Shown here: positions 1 to 10,625 of the stretch, one piece after another
Layout of the letters: the number at the start of each line of letters is the position of its first letter
Position numbering within the stretch: position 1 is the first letter of the stretch
Made by a program: the position numbers and the translations under genes
DNA from: CAYLPU01 sp964385635
GTDB taxonomy: Bacteria > Chloroflexota > Anaerolineae > B4-G1
Direction of reading: 5' to 3'
Length of the DNA stretch: 64,000 nucleotides
Assembly: GCA_964385635.1 (NCBI GenBank)
Contig: CAYLPU010000014.1
Location: forward strand, 5,472 to 69,471
Notes under the pieces: generated by a model
Told to the model about the DNA's origin: nothing
The model's database searches: none
Seen by the model: the letters and a program-made list of their open reading frames with translations, nothing else

Positions 1-53
1 AAGAGCACGTTTGCAGATGAGTGGGCGGGACCGGCAGATGGGACAGGCAAGCG

Positions 54-2129
54 ATGGTCGCACAGAATTCGCCGGACCGCATTCGTAATATCGGCATTAT
101 CGCTCACATTGACGCTGGCAAGACAACGACAACCGAGCGCATTCTGTTCTATACCGGTCGTACCCATCGCATGGGCAACGTAGACGAGGGGACGACGGTT
201 ACGGATTGGATGGCTCAGGAGCGGGAACGGGGTATCACGATCACTGCTGCAGCAGTGACCTGCTTCTGGCGGGGCTGTCAGATTAACATCGTGGATACAC
301 CAGGGCACATTGATTTCACTGCTGAGGTGCAGCGAAGTCTGCGTGTCCTTGATGGTGGTGTCGTCGTCTTTGATGCAGTGGCTGGAGTGGAGCCACAGTC
401 GGAGACGGTGTGGCGACAGGCACGAGGATTTGGTGTGCCACTGATCGTCTTCATTAACAAAATGGATAAACTGGGTGCCGACTTCGCTCACGCGATTGAA
501 ACGATCCGCGAGCGGCTGGCCGCGAATCCGGTCGCTATTCAATTGCCCATCGGTAGCGAGGCGGACTTCCGAGGCGTAGTGGACCTGTTGACGATGCAGG
601 CTGTCGTCTGGACAGATGAACAAGGGGTGTCGCCTGGGGTCGTGGAGGTGCCGCCCGAGTTGCAAGATGTGGCGCTTGAGAGACGGGAGCGTGCCATAGA
701 GCAGATCGTCGAGACCGACGATGAGTTGGTGACGCTCTATTTGGAGGGGCAAGAGGTCTCAGTCGCTCAATTGCGTCAGGCGCTGCGACGGGCGACCTTG
801 TCTGGAGAATTGAACCCGGTCTTGTGTGGCTCGGCGCTGCGCAACAAGGGCATTCAGCCCCTGTTGGACGCAGTGGTGGATTATCTGCCATCGCCATTGG
901 ATGTTCCACCGGTGGAGGGGATCAATCCCTACACCAAGAAGATGGAATCCCGGCCTGCCGATGCAAGTGTGCCACTGGCAGCATTGGTCTTTAAAATCGC
1001 GAGTGATCCCTACGTGGGGCGGCTGGCCTACGTTCGAGTCTACTCTGGCAAGGTGAAGGTGGGCTCGAGAGTTATCAACGCTACCAAACGGCGCAGGGAG
1101 CGCATCGGCAAATTGCTTCGTATGTTCGCCGATCACCGGGAGGAAATCCAGGAACTGAGCGCGGGCGACATCGGTGCGACGTTGGGGCTGAAGGATACTT
1201 TTACCGGCGAGACGTTATGTGCGCCTGACGGGCCGATTATTCTGGAGTCGATCTCTTTCCCGGAACCGGTTATATCGGTAGCGATTGAGCCGAGGACACT
1301 GGCCGATCAAGATCGGCTGGCTGAAGGGTTGCGACGGCTGGCTGAGGAAGACCCCACCTTCGTGGTGCGGATTGATGAGGACACCGGCCAGACGCTTATC
1401 TCTGGGATGGGAGAGCTGCATCTGGAGGTTCTGACCGACCGGCTGACGCGGGAGTTCGGCGTGAGCGGGCGAGTGAGCCGTCCGAGGGTCAGTTATTGCG
1501 AGACGATCACGCAGCGGGCTGAAGGCGAAGGGCTGTTTGAGCGGCAGGCCGGGGGCCGGCTTCACTTCGGCCACGTGTGGCTGAGGGTGGAGCCTCTACC
1601 TGCTGGCAAAGGGGTTGTCTTTGAGGATGCCACACGAGGCCGGTTGCCTCAGGAGTTTGTAAAGGCGATCGAACGGGGCTGCCGCGAGGCGATGGAGAGC
1701 GGTGTGTTGGCTGGATACCGGCTGGTGGACGTGGGAGTTGTCTTGCTTGATGCAGAGCTGGATCAGGAAGCATCCTCGGAACTGGCCTTCAAGGTGGCTG
1801 GCGCGATGGCTTTCAACCAGGCGGTGGAGAAGAGTGCGCCCGTCTTATTGGAACCGGTGATGGACTTGGAGACGATTGTGCCAGAGGCGTATACTGGTGA
1901 GGTGATGGGGGATCTTAACGCTCGGGGGGCTGACATCAGAGAAGTGGTTTCTCGGGTAGGAGGAGTGCAGGTGGTACGTGCTTTTGCCCCCTTGGAGAAG
2001 ATGTTTGGGTATGCGACAGACCTGCGCAGTTTGACGCAGGGGCGGGGCACGTTTACGATGGAGTTTGACCATTATGCAGAGGTAGATGAACAACGGATGA
2101 ATGTCATCGTGTATGGCGGAGGCTGGTAA
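54..2129 (+). CDS. fusA: Elongation factor G
   Basis: Translocation GTPase of the ribosome, cytoplasmic. The G1 motif AHIDAGKT, the switch [10 protein letters not shown], the G3 motif DTPGHIDF and the G4 motif NKMD are all visible near the N terminus, followed by the EF-G domain II-V regions (for example [10 protein letters not shown]). I chose the ATG at 54; an upstream in-frame ATG at 21 would add 11 residues of no family resemblance. About 691 residues, normal for EF-G. It is followed 34 bases later by tuf, as in the str operon; rpsL and rpsG would lie left of the window. No anomaly seen in the catalytic motifs. Confidence 0.97.
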   Translation: MVAQNSPDRIRNIGIIAHIDAGKTTTTERILFYTGRTHRMGNVDEGTTVTDWMAQERERGITITAAAVTCFWRGCQINIVDTPGHIDFTAEVQRSLRVLDGGVVVFDAVAGVEPQSETVWRQARGFGVPLIVFINKMDKLGADFAHAIETIRERLAANPVAIQLPIGSEADFRGVVDLLTMQAVVWTDEQGVSPGVVEVPPELQDVALERRERAIEQIVETDDELVTLYLEGQEVSVAQLRQALRRATLSGELNPVLCGSALRNKGIQPLLDAVVDYLPSPLDVPPVEGINPYTKKMESRPADASVPLAALVFKIASDPYVGRLAYVRVYSGKVKVGSRVINATKRRRERIGKLLRMFADHREEIQELSAGDIGATLGLKDTFTGETLCAPDGPIILESISFPEPVISVAIEPRTLADQDRLAEGLRRLAEEDPTFVVRIDEDTGQTLISGMGELHLEVLTDRLTREFGVSGRVSRPRVSYCETITQRAEGEGLFERQAGGRLHFGHVWLRVEPLPAGKGVVFEDATRGRLPQEFVKAIERGCREAMESGVLAGYRLVDVGVVLLDAELDQEASSELAFKVAGAMAFNQAVEKSAPVLLEPVMDLETIVPEAYTGEVMGDLNARGADIREVVSRVGGVQVVRAFAPLEKMFGYATDLRSLTQGRGTFTMEFDHYAEVDEQRMNVIVYGGGW

Positions 2130-2163
2130 GTGCGGCGATTAGATCATCCGAAAGGAGTGAGAA

Positions 2164-3381
2164 ATGGCAAAGCAGAAGTTTGAACGTACAAAGCCCCATA
2201 TCAACGTGGGCACCATTGGGCACATTGACCATGGAAAGACGACGCTCACCGCGGCCATAACGAAGGTGCTGGCTTTCAAAGGGCTTACCCACTTCCAGGC
2301 GTATGAGGAAGTAGCGAAGGCCGACGTGAAGATGTTTCGCCGTGATGCGACGAAGATTCTGACCGTGGCCATCGCGCACGTCGAGTACGAGACCGAGAAC
2401 CGGCACTATGCTCACATTGACTGCCCTGGCCACCGGGATTACATCAAGAACATGATCACCGGAGCGGCACAGATGGACGGAGCAATCCTGGTCGTCTCGG
2501 CGACAGATGGCCCGATGCCGCAGACGCGGGAGCACGTGCTCCTGGCTTGCCAGGTGAACGTGCCAGCCATCGTGGTCTTCCTGAACAAGGTGGACTTGAT
2601 GGACGACCCCGAGTTGCTAGAGCTGGTCGAGTTGGAACTGCGGGAGTTGCTTGATGGCTACGGCTTCCCCGGCGATGAAACGCCCATTATTCGCGGAAGC
2701 GCCCTTCAGGCGCTGCAAAGCGAGAACACCGACTCGGATGCGCCTGAGTATCAGTGCATCTGGGAACTGATGCGCGTGGTTGATGATTATATTCCCACTC
2801 CGGAGCGAGATGAGGACAAGCCGTTCTTGATGCCTGTCGAGGATGTGTTCTCGATCAAGGGCCGGGGTACGGTCGTCACTGGCCGTGTGGAACGTGGCAC
2901 GATGTTGCCGATGACCCCGGTTGAGATTGTTGGCCTGAAGGAAGAGCCCCGCAAGACAGTGGTGACCTCGATGGAGATGTTTCACAAGACGCTCGACAAG
3001 GTTATGGCGGGAGACAACGCCGGGCTGTTGCTGCGGGGTGTGGATCGGCAGGATGTGGAGCGTGGTCAAGTAATCGCAATCCCTGGCACAATCAAGTCTC
3101 ACCGGCGCTTTATGAGCGAGGTATATGTGCTGCGAAAGGAGGAGGGAGGCCGTCACAAGGCTTTCTTCAGCGGCTACCGCCCGCAGTTCTACGTCCGCAC
3201 GATGGACGTGACCGGGGATATCACCCTGCCGGAAGGGGTCGAGATGGTTATGCCGGGCGACAGGGTCAACCTGGAGGTATCGTTGATCGATCCGATCGCT
3301 GTTGAGGAAGGTTTTCGTTTTGCCATTCGAGAGGGCGGTTTGACTGTTGGCGCGGGTATAATCACCGAGATCTTGGACTAG
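2164..3381 (+). CDS. tuf: Elongation factor Tu, divergent switch I
   Basis: GTPase that delivers aminoacyl-tRNA to the ribosome. G1 (GHIDHGKT, residues 19-26), NKVD and the C-terminal barrel motifs ([16 protein letters not shown]) are intact and the length (405) is close to normal. The switch I stretch is not: the near-invariant RGITI is replaced by KILTV (residues 64-68, Thr67 kept) and the loop before it is about five residues longer than in typical EF-Tu. G3 reads DCPGHRDY rather than the usual DCPGHADY; the Arg resembles the archaeal/eukaryal EF1A form. A good Shine-Dalgarno (aaaggagtgag) precedes the ATG. It may be the only EF-Tu or a diverged copy; the window cannot decide. Confidence 0.95.
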   Translation: MAKQKFERTKPHINVGTIGHIDHGKTTLTAAITKVLAFKGLTHFQAYEEVAKADVKMFRRDATKILTVAIAHVEYETENRHYAHIDCPGHRDYIKNMITGAAQMDGAILVVSATDGPMPQTREHVLLACQVNVPAIVVFLNKVDLMDDPELLELVELELRELLDGYGFPGDETPIIRGSALQALQSENTDSDAPEYQCIWELMRVVDDYIPTPERDEDKPFLMPVEDVFSIKGRGTVVTGRVERGTMLPMTPVEIVGLKEEPRKTVVTSMEMFHKTLDKVMAGDNAGLLLRGVDRQDVERGQVIAIPGTIKSHRRFMSEVYVLRKEEGGRHKAFFSGYRPQFYVRTMDVTGDITLPEGVEMVMPGDRVNLEVSLIDPIAVEEGFRFAIREGGLTVGAGIITEILD

Positions 3382-3391
3382 GTGGTAGTGC

Positions 3392-3700
3392 ATGGCCAAG
3401 CAGAGGATACGTATCCGGTTGAAGGCCTATGATCATCGCGTGCTCGATGAATCGGCCAAGCGCATCGTGGAGACGGCAGAGCGTACGGGCGCTACGGTGG
3501 TGGGGCCTGTGCCTCTGCCAACCAGGATTGAGCGTTTTACTGTTCGTCGCTCGACCTTCATTGACAAGGACTCGCACGAGCATTTCGAGATCCGCACTCA
3601 CAAACGGCTGATTGACATCATTGAGCCGGATAACAAGACTATTGATTCTCTGATGCGATTGAATCTGCCGGCTGGTGTAGATATAGAAATCAAGCTATAA
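3392..3700 (+). CDS. rpsJ: 30S ribosomal protein S10
   Basis: Small-subunit protein of the head, first gene of the S10 operon. The sequence begins [15 protein letters not shown] and carries the S10 loop region ([37 protein letters not shown]). 102 residues, normal length. It lies 10 bases after tuf, so str and S10 operons appear joined. Confidence 0.97.
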   Translation: MAKQRIRIRLKAYDHRVLDESAKRIVETAERTGATVVGPVPLPTRIERFTVRRSTFIDKDSHEHFEIRTHKRLIDIIEPDNKTIDSLMRLNLPAGVDIEIKL

Positions 3701-3739
3701 GCAAGTTACAAGTAGGCTGCGGAGGCGGTTGAGGAAGAG

Positions 3740-3761
3740 GGAGAGGGTGACCGCTCTCTCC
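3740..3761 (+). other. Hairpin in the rpsJ-rplC gap
   Basis: The 135-base gap between rpsJ and rplC holds a short imperfect hairpin (GGAGAGGG paired with CTCTCTCC around a small loop). No terminator T-run follows, and the operon clearly continues. It could be a leader or processing element; the function is unknown and nothing else is seen in the gap. Confidence 0.3.
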
Positions 3762-3835
3762 TCCAAAGTTATGGTTTCCGTGGTGGGGATGATGCGGCTT
3801 GGCCCAAGGCAGCAGTCCTCTGGGGAGGTGTAGGT

Positions 3836-4492
3836 GTGAAGGCACTCTTGGGCAGAAAAGTTGGGATGACACAGATATTTAACGAGCGCGGCGAGGCTGT
3901 CTCTGTGACGGTTATTGAGGCCGGTCCCTGTTACGTGGTTCAGGTCAAGACGCCTGATCGGGATGGGTATAGTGCTGTGCAGGTGGGCTTTGAGGAAGTG
4001 AAACCGCAGCGGTTGAGTGGCGGTGAGAAGGGACATCTGGCGCGCAGTGACTTGCCCGCGTTGCGTCACCTGCGAGAGTTCCGTCTGCGAAAGAGCGAGG
4101 AGATCGAGGATGGGCAGCGTATCCTGGTGGATGTCTTTGAGGTAGGTGACCAGGTGGATGTAGTCGGTACTTCGAAAGGGCGTGGCTTTGCTGGCGTGGT
4201 CAAGCGGTACGGATTTAGGGGTGGCCCAAAGACGCATGGGCAGTCGGATCGGCAACGCGCGCCCGGTTCCATCGGTGCCAGCGCCAATCCCGGTCGGGTG
4301 TGGAAAGGGCAGCGGATGCCAGGTCGTATGGGAGGCGTCCGGGTGACGTCGCAGAATCTGCGAGTGGAATTGGTGGACGCGGAGCGGAACCTGCTGGCGG
4401 TGCGTGGCAGCGTGCCTGGTGCCAGAGGGGGGCTGGTGATCATCAACCTGGCTCGTAAGTCGAGAGAGTTGGCCAGGCGACGGGGCGAGTAG
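3836..4492 (+). CDS. rplC: 50S ribosomal protein L3
   Basis: Large-subunit assembly protein near the peptidyl transferase centre. Starts with GTG, preceded by ggggaggtg; the product opens KALLGRKVGMTQIF, typical of L3. The conserved core KGRGFAGVVKRYGF and the loop PGSIGASANPGRVWKGQRMPG are present. 218 residues, normal. It lies 15 bases upstream of the chosen rplD start. Confidence 0.97.
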   Translation: MKALLGRKVGMTQIFNERGEAVSVTVIEAGPCYVVQVKTPDRDGYSAVQVGFEEVKPQRLSGGEKGHLARSDLPALRHLREFRLRKSEEIEDGQRILVDVFEVGDQVDVVGTSKGRGFAGVVKRYGFRGGPKTHGQSDRQRAPGSIGASANPGRVWKGQRMPGRMGGVRVTSQNLRVELVDAERNLLAVRGSVPGARGGLVIINLARKSRELARRRGE

Positions 4493-4507
4493 TCTGTGGG
4501 GAGAGCG

Positions 4508-5128
4508 ATGGTTATTCCGATGTACAACACCAGAGGGGAACAGGTCGGCGAGGTCGAACTACGTTTCGACATCTTCGAGGCCCCCATCAACGTGCCACTG
4601 ATGCATCAAGCGTTGGTGCGCCAATTGGCGAATGCTCGTCTGGGAACGCACAAGACGAAGTCGCGCGGCGAGGTGAATCGCACCAAGGCCAAGTGGTATC
4701 GGCAGAAGGGCACTGGGCGGGCACGCCATGGCAGCCGTAACGCCAACCTGTTTGTCGGCGGTGGGGTGGCTCACGGGCCGAAGCCACGCAAGTATACCAA
4801 GAAGATGCCGCGTAAGATGAGGCGCGCTGCGCTGCGCTCGGCGCTGTCGGTCAAGGCGACAGAGGGTCAAATCGTCGTGCTGGACGCGCTGGCGATGGAG
4901 CTGCCCAAGACGAAGGAGATGCTCGCGGTGTTGAGCAACCTCGGGCTGGGCCAACGTGTGCTGATCCTGCTACCTGAACGGAACGAATCGGTGGAGAAGT
5001 CGGCGCGTAACCTACCGCAGGTGAAGACGTTGCGAGCCAGTTACCTCAACGTCCGTGATCTGCTGGCGTGTGACCACGTGCTGATGCCGGTGGGTGCGCT
5101 GCAGATGATCGAGAGTATTCTGGGATAG
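4508..5128 (+). CDS. rplD: 50S ribosomal protein L4
   Basis: Large-subunit protein lining the exit tunnel; in other bacteria also a regulator of the S10 operon. I prefer the ATG at 4508, preceded by ggggagag, over the in-frame GTG at 4496. The loop region [11 protein letters not shown] and the following [11 protein letters not shown] are diagnostic. About 206 residues. It ends 7 bases before rplW. Confidence 0.96.
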   Translation: MVIPMYNTRGEQVGEVELRFDIFEAPINVPLMHQALVRQLANARLGTHKTKSRGEVNRTKAKWYRQKGTGRARHGSRNANLFVGGGVAHGPKPRKYTKKMPRKMRRAALRSALSVKATEGQIVVLDALAMELPKTKEMLAVLSNLGLGQRVLILLPERNESVEKSARNLPQVKTLRASYLNVRDLLACDHVLMPVGALQMIESILG

Positions 5129-5135
5129 GTGAACG

Positions 5136-5429
5136 ATGGATCCCTACAAGGTAATCATCCGTCCGGTTGACACTGAGAAGACGCGTTATCAGGCCTCGGA
5201 GTTGGGGCAATACACGTTCGAGGTGGCCCGGCGCGCGAATAAAATCGAGGTGAAGCGAGCGATTGAGGCTATCTTTGAGGTAAGTGTCGTGGCGGTCAAT
5301 GTGATGAACATGCCGGCCAAGGCGACCAGTCGGCGCGGACGCCGTCGGATGGTGCGCCGTTCGCCGTGGAAAAAGGCGGTGGTCACTTTGGCGGAGAACC
5401 AGCGGCTGGATGTGTTTGAGGGAGTGTAG
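5136..5429 (+). CDS. rplW: 50S ribosomal protein L23
   Basis: Large-subunit protein at the tunnel exit, docking site for trigger factor and SRP. The product opens [15 protein letters not shown], continues with [19 protein letters not shown], and has the basic loop [16 protein letters not shown]. 97 residues, normal. Shine-Dalgarno is weak (taggtgaacg), suggesting translational coupling to rplD. Confidence 0.96.
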   Translation: MDPYKVIIRPVDTEKTRYQASELGQYTFEVARRANKIEVKRAIEAIFEVSVVAVNVMNMPAKATSRRGRRRMVRRSPWKKAVVTLAENQRLDVFEGV

Positions 5430-5431
5430 AT

Positions 5432-6268
5432 ATGGCGATAAAGACGTATAAACCAACCTCACCCGGCCGGCGGGGAATGACTGGTTCAACTTTTGAAGAG
5501 ATCACACGCACTGAACCAGAGCGTAGCCTGTTGCGCCCGTTGCGCAAGCGCTCCGGTCGTAATGTGCATGGGCGCATCACGGTGCGACATCGGGGTGGTG
5601 GGCATAAGCGGCTCTATCGGCTGATTGATTTCAAGCGTGATAAGGTGGGCATTCCGGCGCGGGTGGGGAGCATTGAGTACGATCCCAACCGCTCGGCCCG
5701 CATTGCATTGCTGGTCTACGCTGATGGTGAGAAGCGGTATATCATCGCGCCGCTGGGGTTGCAGGTGGGTGACATGGTTATGGGCGGTGAGGAGGCGGAG
5801 ATCCGTGTGGGGAACGCGCTCCCGCTGACACGTATTCCGCCTGGTACGATGGTGCACAACGTCGAGTTGTACCCGGGACGAGGGGGACAGATGGTGCGCT
5901 CGGCGGGCACTTCGGCACAGGTGCTTGCCGAAGAGGGGGACTATGTGACGTTACGTCTCCCAAGTGGCGAGATACGATTGGTGCGCAAGGAGTGCATGGC
6001 TACCATCGGCCAGGTGGGCAACGTGGATCATGGCAACATCAAGTTGGGCAAGGCTGGCCGGAAGCGCTGGCTGGGGTGGCGTCCGGCGGTGCGTGGTTCA
6101 GCCATGTCGCCTCGTGATCATCCTCACGGCGGCGGTGAGGGCCGGTCGCCGATCGGCATGCCGAGCCCCAAGTCACCCTGGGGGAAGAAAACGCTGGGTA
6201 AGAAGACGCGGCGCAACAAAGCCACCGATCAGTACATCGTGCGCCGACGTGGCAAGCGGCGCCGGTAG
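5432..6268 (+). CDS. rplB: 50S ribosomal protein L2
   Basis: Core large-subunit protein needed for subunit joining and peptidyl transfer. The product carries [13 protein letters not shown] at the start, [19 protein letters not shown], and the C-terminal [16 protein letters not shown] containing the conserved histidine. 278 residues, normal. It begins two bases after the rplW stop. Confidence 0.97.
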   Translation: MAIKTYKPTSPGRRGMTGSTFEEITRTEPERSLLRPLRKRSGRNVHGRITVRHRGGGHKRLYRLIDFKRDKVGIPARVGSIEYDPNRSARIALLVYADGEKRYIIAPLGLQVGDMVMGGEEAEIRVGNALPLTRIPPGTMVHNVELYPGRGGQMVRSAGTSAQVLAEEGDYVTLRLPSGEIRLVRKECMATIGQVGNVDHGNIKLGKAGRKRWLGWRPAVRGSAMSPRDHPHGGGEGRSPIGMPSPKSPWGKKTLGKKTRRNKATDQYIVRRRGKRRR

Positions 6269-6315
6269 TACGGTCGCGGTTGCCGTGCCCGTACACAGGA
6301 GCGAGGAGACGGATT

Positions 6316-6609
6316 ATGTCACGATCGCCATTGAAGAGACCTATACCGTATGTGGACCCAAAGTTGCTGCGAAAGATCGAGCAATTGAATCAGATAGGAG
6401 AGAAGCGATTGCTCCGCACTTGGTCCCGGTCTTCAACGATCTTCCCGCACATGATTGGGCATACCATCGCCGTTCACGATGGCCGAAGGCATGTACCTAT
6501 CTACATAACGGAGGACATGGTAGGACACAAATTGGGTGAGTTTGCCCCCACTCGCACTTTTCGCGGTCACATTGTAGCAGAGAGGAGAGGCCGGGTGAGG
6601 AGGGAATAA
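6316..6609 (+). CDS. rpsS: 30S ribosomal protein S19
   Basis: Small-subunit head protein. I chose ATG 6316 ([17 protein letters not shown]) with Shine-Dalgarno gaggagac; an upstream in-frame ATG adds 12 unrelated residues. The family motif [20 protein letters not shown] is interrupted nowhere, and the C terminus has [13 protein letters not shown]. 97 residues. Confidence 0.96.
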   Translation: MSRSPLKRPIPYVDPKLLRKIEQLNQIGEKRLLRTWSRSSTIFPHMIGHTIAVHDGRRHVPIYITEDMVGHKLGEFAPTRTFRGHIVAERRGRVRRE

Positions 6610-6612
6610 GGT

Positions 6613-6975
6613 ATGGACGCGGAGGTAGTGGCCCGGGCGAGGCATGTGCCGATACCAGCACGCAAGGTTCGGCGAGTGATTAATCAGGTGCGTGGTTTGG
6701 ACACCGATGAGGCTTTGGATCTGTTACATTTCTTGCCCCACGCAGCGGCGCATCCGGTTGCTAAACTGATCCGCTCGGCCATCGCGAACGCCGAGGAGAA
6801 TTTGGGGCTGCCGCGTGATGATCTGTACGTGGCCCATATTGTGGCCGATGAGGGGCCAGGCGTGATGCCTGGAAAAGGCTGGCGACGACGCTTCGGCGCA
6901 CGCGGCCGCCAGCGGCCGATCCGTAAACGTTCCTCGCACATCACGGTGGTGCTGGAGGAAAGAACAGCAAATTAG
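6613..6975 (+). CDS. rplV: 50S ribosomal protein L22
   Basis: Large-subunit protein whose beta hairpin reaches into the exit tunnel. The product has [33 protein letters not shown] and the hairpin ending [13 protein letters not shown]. 120 residues. Four bases after rpsS, so closely coupled. Confidence 0.96.
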   Translation: MDAEVVARARHVPIPARKVRRVINQVRGLDTDEALDLLHFLPHAAAHPVAKLIRSAIANAEENLGLPRDDLYVAHIVADEGPGVMPGKGWRRRFGARGRQRPIRKRSSHITVVLEERTAN

Positions 6976-7025
6976 GCACAGGAACCGTTGGCGAATGGCC
7001 ATTGGTTGAGCAGAGGAGGCATGGC

Positions 7026-7688
7026 TTGGGACGCAAGGTTCATCCCTACGGCTTCAGGCTCGGAGTGATCCGGGATTGGAAGGCACGCTGGTACGCGGAG
7101 GGCGATGACTACGCCAACTTGCTGCACGAGGACCTGAGAATCCGGCAGTTCGTTGAGAGTAACTTGCGACGTGCAGGTATCTCTCGCGTTGAGATTGAGC
7201 GCTTTCCGAATCAGGTTGCAGTAACTATCTGGACAGCAAGGCCCGGCATTGTCATCGGGCGCAAAGGGGCCTCGGTCAAGATGCTGCGCAGGGAATTGGA
7301 GGAGATGACCGCCAAGCGGGTCTCTGTAGATGTGCAGGAAGTGCAGCAGCCTGAACTCGATGCCAAGTTGGTGGCGGAGAATGTCATAGCCCAGTTGGAA
7401 CGGCGCATTTCCTACGGCCGGGCGATGAAACGGTCGGTGCAGGCAGCGATGCGCGCTGGTGCGCAGGGGATTAAGGTTATGTGCAAGGGGCGCTTGGCCG
7501 GGTCCGAGATGGCGCGTCGGGTGTGGCAGCGCGAGGGGCGAGTGCCATTGCAGACTTTGCGTGCCGATATTGACTATGCTCAAGAAGAGGCGCGCACAAC
7601 CTATGGTCGCATTGGGGTGAAGGTATGGATCTACAAGGGCGAGGTGTTGCCTGAGGCCAAGGCGCAGGAGGAACCCTTCATCGTCTAG
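7026..7688 (+). CDS. rpsC: 30S ribosomal protein S3
   Basis: Small-subunit protein with a KH domain at the mRNA entry site. I chose TTG 7026, giving [13 protein letters not shown], the canonical start, seven bases after a perfect AGGAGG (7013-7018). The further upstream in-frame TTG at 7002 has no such signal. The KH motif [15 protein letters not shown] and the C-terminal [18 protein letters not shown] are present. 220 residues. Confidence 0.95.
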   Translation: MGRKVHPYGFRLGVIRDWKARWYAEGDDYANLLHEDLRIRQFVESNLRRAGISRVEIERFPNQVAVTIWTARPGIVIGRKGASVKMLRRELEEMTAKRVSVDVQEVQQPELDAKLVAENVIAQLERRISYGRAMKRSVQAAMRAGAQGIKVMCKGRLAGSEMARRVWQREGRVPLQTLRADIDYAQEEARTTYGRIGVKVWIYKGEVLPEAKAQEEPFIV

Positions 7689-7729
7689 GCCGCGAGAGCC
7701 TGGACTCGTTGAAGAGGAGGCGAGACGCG

Positions 7730-8134
7730 ATGTTGATGCCGAAGCGAGTGAAATATCGCAAGCAGATGCGCGGTCGTATGAAGGGCAGGGCAACGCGTGG
7801 CACCCAGATCGTGTTCGGGGAGTATGGTTTGCAAGCCTTGGAGCCAGCCTGGATCACGGCGCGGCAAATCGAGGCAGCGCGGCGAGCAATCGTGCGCCAC
7901 GTGCGACGGCGCGGGAAGTATTGGATTCGTGTTTTCCCTGACAAGCCGGTTACTGCTAAGCCAGCCGAGACACGTATGGGCAAGGGGAAAGGGTCGGTGG
8001 ATCACTGGGTGGCCGTGGTCAAGCCGGGCCGGATTATGTTCGAACTTAGTGGTGTGTCTGAAGAGATGGCACGCGAGGCGATGCGTCTGGCGTCCCATAA
8101 GCTACCTATCAAGTGCCAGTTCGTAAAGCGCTAA
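7730..8134 (+). CDS. rplP: 50S ribosomal protein L16
   Basis: Large-subunit protein near the A site. ATG 7730 gives [19 protein letters not shown], the usual L16 start; gaagaggagg lies just upstream, so the in-frame start at 7709 is not preferred. Motifs [17 protein letters not shown] ([13 protein letters not shown]) and [13 protein letters not shown] are present. 134 residues. Confidence 0.96.
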   Translation: MLMPKRVKYRKQMRGRMKGRATRGTQIVFGEYGLQALEPAWITARQIEAARRAIVRHVRRRGKYWIRVFPDKPVTAKPAETRMGKGKGSVDHWVAVVKPGRIMFELSGVSEEMAREAMRLASHKLPIKCQFVKR

Positions 8135-8162
8135 GGAATCTCTGTTGGGGAGTAGGAGTGAA

Positions 8163-8384
8163 ATGCAGGTACGTGAGATTCGGACCTGGGATGCGGAAGA
8201 GATACAGGGGCGGCTGGAGGAGGCGTATCGAGAACTCTTCACCCTGCGCCGCGAATACAGTCTGGGGCGTCTGGAAGACTACAACCGGCCAAAGGCTGTG
8301 AAGCGCGACGTTGCTCGGATGAAGACGATCCTTCGTGAGCGCGAGTTGAGCGCTGAGTTGATTGGGGAGGGCGAATCACAGTGA
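8163..8384 (+). CDS. rpmC: 50S ribosomal protein L29
   Basis: Small helical protein at the exit tunnel. ATG 8163 ([14 protein letters not shown]) follows a ggggagtagg signal. Two helices with [15 protein letters not shown] and [15 protein letters not shown] are typical of the family. 73 residues. Its stop overlaps the start of rpsQ (gtga). Confidence 0.94.
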   Translation: MQVREIRTWDAEEIQGRLEEAYRELFTLRREYSLGRLEDYNRPKAVKRDVARMKTILRERELSAELIGEGESQ

Positions 8385-8635
8385 AGGAACGACGCGTTTC
8401 TGCGGGGAAGCGGCTGGTTGGTCATGTAGTGAGCGGCAAGATGGACAAGACCGTGGTGGTGCGAGTTGAGCGTCGAGTACGCCACCCGCTATACGGCAAG
8501 GTGTTGCGCTTGGGAAAGAAGTACAAGGCCCACGATGAGGAGAACATCTGCCGGGTTGGCGACGTGGTGCGCATTGCCGAATGTCGCCCGCTGAGTCGTG
8601 AGAAGCGGTGGGTCGTAGAAGAGATATTGGAGTGA
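8381..8635 (+). CDS. rpsQ: 30S ribosomal protein S17
   Basis: Primary 16S rRNA binder. GTG start overlapping the rpmC stop. The product has [29 protein letters not shown] split over the conserved S17 strands, then YKAHDEEN and the RPLSREKRW end. 84 residues, normal. Confidence 0.96.
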   Translation: MKERRVSAGKRLVGHVVSGKMDKTVVVRVERRVRHPLYGKVLRLGKKYKAHDEENICRVGDVVRIAECRPLSREKRWVVEEILE

Positions 8636-8667
8636 GCCGGGGCTGGAGTGGTGACGGAGGTTAGGTG

Positions 8668-9039
8668 ATGATCCAGCAGGAGAGCCGTCTGCGGGTGGCC
8701 GACAACACCGGGGCACGGGAGATTCTCGTCATCCGAGTGCTGGGTGGTTCCAAGCGACGGTATGGTGGAGTAGGCGATATTATCGTGGCGACTGTGAAAC
8801 AGGCCATCCCAACAGCGCAAGTGAAGAAGGGAGAGATCGTGCGGGCTGTGATTGTACGCACGGCGAAGGAGTACCGCCGTATTGATGGCTCTACCATTCG
8901 CTTCGACGACAATGCGGTGGTGATCCTGGATGGGGAGAGCCGGAGCCCGAAGGGCTCGCGCATCTTCGGGCCGGTGGCTCGCGAGTTGAGGGGCAAGGGT
9001 TTTATGAAGATCGTCTCGCTGGCTCCTGAGGTGTTGTAG
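8668..9039 (+). CDS. rplN: 50S ribosomal protein L14
   Basis: Large-subunit protein of the intersubunit bridge. ATG 8668 ([16 protein letters not shown]) is canonical; the GTG three bases earlier is also possible. The sequence has [24 protein letters not shown] and [13 protein letters not shown]. 123 residues, one more than usual. Confidence 0.96.
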   Translation: MIQQESRLRVADNTGAREILVIRVLGGSKRRYGGVGDIIVATVKQAIPTAQVKKGEIVRAVIVRTAKEYRRIDGSTIRFDDNAVVILDGESRSPKGSRIFGPVARELRGKGFMKIVSLAPEVL

Positions 9040-9067
9040 AGGCGGCGGTTGATAGGAGAGTGTGCAC

Positions 9068-9400
9068 GTGGGCAACCGAATCAGATGTGGTGATACAGTA
9101 GAAGTGATCTCTGGCGATGACCGGGGAATGCGGGTGCGGGGTGTGGTACAGCGGTTTGTGCTAAAGAAGAATCGGGTCGTTGTCTCCGAGGTCAATATTG
9201 TCAGGAAGCACCAACGTCCCATCCGTGCTGGACGCCGTGATGTTCAGGCTGGTATCATTGAGTTTGAGGCCCCGATCCATGTCTCCAACGTTATGTTAGT
9301 GTGCCCGCGGTGCAATCAATGCACCCGCGTGGGGTTTGCCTGGCAGGAGGATGGACAAAAGGTGCGCGTGTGCCAGAAATGCGGTGAGGCGATTGGCTAG
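9068..9400 (+). CDS. rplX: 50S ribosomal protein L24
   Basis: Assembly-initiating large-subunit protein with a KOW motif ([15 protein letters not shown]). I prefer GTG 9068 because ggagag then lies about nine bases upstream; GTG 9062 would be too close. The C terminus carries two CxxC pairs (CPRC and CQKC), the usual zinc-ribbon-like tail of bacterial L24. About 110 residues. Confidence 0.93.
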   Translation: MGNRIRCGDTVEVISGDDRGMRVRGVVQRFVLKKNRVVVSEVNIVRKHQRPIRAGRRDVQAGIIEFEAPIHVSNVMLVCPRCNQCTRVGFAWQEDGQKVRVCQKCGEAIG

Positions 9401-9424
9401 GTTGGGGAGCAGGAAGGCGAACTG

Positions 9425-9970
9425 ATGCAGCGTTTACAGAACCTTTATCGGGAGAATGTCCGGTCCACGCTGATGGAGGCATTCGGATACCGGAACGTTA
9501 TGGAGGTGCCGTGCCTGCGGAAGATCGTGGTTAACGTGGGTGTGGGCGAGGCACTGGAGAACGCCAAGGCGCTGGATCACGCGGTGCAGGATATCTCGAC
9601 GATCACTGGACAGCGGCCTGTGATCACCCGCGCGCGTAAGTCCATCGCGAGTTTCAAACTGCGAGAAGGCCGTGCCATCGGCGTCAAGGTGACGCTACGG
9701 GGAGAACGCATGTGGGCGTTCTTCGACCGTTTGTGTAACGTGGCGTTGGCCCGCCAGCGTGACTTTCGTGGTGTCCCCGATACTCTCGATGGGCATGGAA
9801 ATTTCACGCTGGGGTTGCGCGAGCAATTGATGTTCCCTGAGGTGGATTACGACTCGATTGACAAGATACGTGGCATGGAGATCAGTATCGTTACCACGGC
9901 CCGCACAGACGAAGAGGGACGGCTACTGCTAGAGTCGTTGGGGATGCCGTTCCGTCGCCGGGGCCGATGA
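9425..9970 (+). CDS. rplE: 50S ribosomal protein L5
   Basis: 5S rRNA-binding protein. The product has [40 protein letters not shown], and ends with the RRRGR tail. [17 protein letters not shown] and [12 protein letters not shown] are family motifs. 181 residues, normal. Confidence 0.96.
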   Translation: MQRLQNLYRENVRSTLMEAFGYRNVMEVPCLRKIVVNVGVGEALENAKALDHAVQDISTITGQRPVITRARKSIASFKLREGRAIGVKVTLRGERMWAFFDRLCNVALARQRDFRGVPDTLDGHGNFTLGLREQLMFPEVDYDSIDKIRGMEISIVTTARTDEEGRLLLESLGMPFRRRGR

Positions 9971-9990
9971 TCCGGGGTGGAGAAGTAAAT

Positions 9991-10173
9991 ATGGCGAGAA
10001 AATGTCTACCGATTCGAGAGGAGCGGCGCAAGTATAAGGTGCAGGTGCGGAACCGCTGTAGGCTATGTGGACGACCACGAGGCTATATCCGGCGCTTCCA
10101 GTTGTGCCGCATCTGTTTCCGGGAACTGGCTCTGAAGGGAGAAATTCCCGGTGTGGTAAAGTCGAGTTGGTGA
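9991..10173 (+). CDS. rpsN: 30S ribosomal protein S14, zinc type
   Basis: Short (60 residues) zinc-binding S14, with CRLC and CRIC cysteine pairs ([25 protein letters not shown]). ATG 9991 ([12 protein letters not shown]) is chosen; ATG 9967 overlaps rplE and adds an unrelated leader. The zinc form suggests no need for an alternative S14 under zinc limitation, which cannot be judged from this window. Confidence 0.95.
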   Translation: MARKCLPIREERRKYKVQVRNRCRLCGRPRGYIRRFQLCRICFRELALKGEIPGVVKSSW

Positions 10174-10198
10174 ACAAACGGGAGCGAGGTCTCATCTG

Positions 10199-10606
10199 AT
10201 GACGACATCCGATCCAATAGCCGACATGTTGACGCGCATTCGCAACGCTCTGGCGGTGGGACAGCCAGGCGTGCGCGTGCCTTTGTCGAAGATCAAGGTG
10301 GCGATTGCCAAGATGTTGAAAGGCGAGGGGTTCATTGAGGATTATTACGTGACGAGTGAGCGCCCGCAGCCACAACTGGTTATCAGGCTTAAGTACGTGG
10401 GTGAGAGGAAGGAGTGCCACCCTGTGATCACGGGGCTGAAGCGCGTTAGCAAGCCGGGATGCCGGGTTTACACGCGTGCGTTGGAGATACCGTGGGTATG
10501 GAGCGGCATGGGAATCGCTATTCTCTCAACGCCCAAAGGGGTGTTGACGGGACAGCAGGCCCGCCGCCTGGGTGTGGGCGGCGAAGTGCTATGCTACGTG
10601 TGGTAG
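10199..10606 (+). CDS. rpsH: 30S ribosomal protein S8
   Basis: 16S rRNA-binding protein and, in E. coli, repressor of the spc operon. The product opens TTSDPIADMLTRIRNA, has LKRVSKPGCRVY, and ends SILTSTPKG-like (AILSTPKGVLTGQQAR) and GGEVLCYVW. 135 residues. Confidence 0.96.
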   Translation: MTTSDPIADMLTRIRNALAVGQPGVRVPLSKIKVAIAKMLKGEGFIEDYYVTSERPQPQLVIRLKYVGERKECHPVITGLKRVSKPGCRVYTRALEIPWVWSGMGIAILSTPKGVLTGQQARRLGVGGEVLCYVW

Positions 10607-10625
10607 GTATTGAGGGAGGTAGGTA

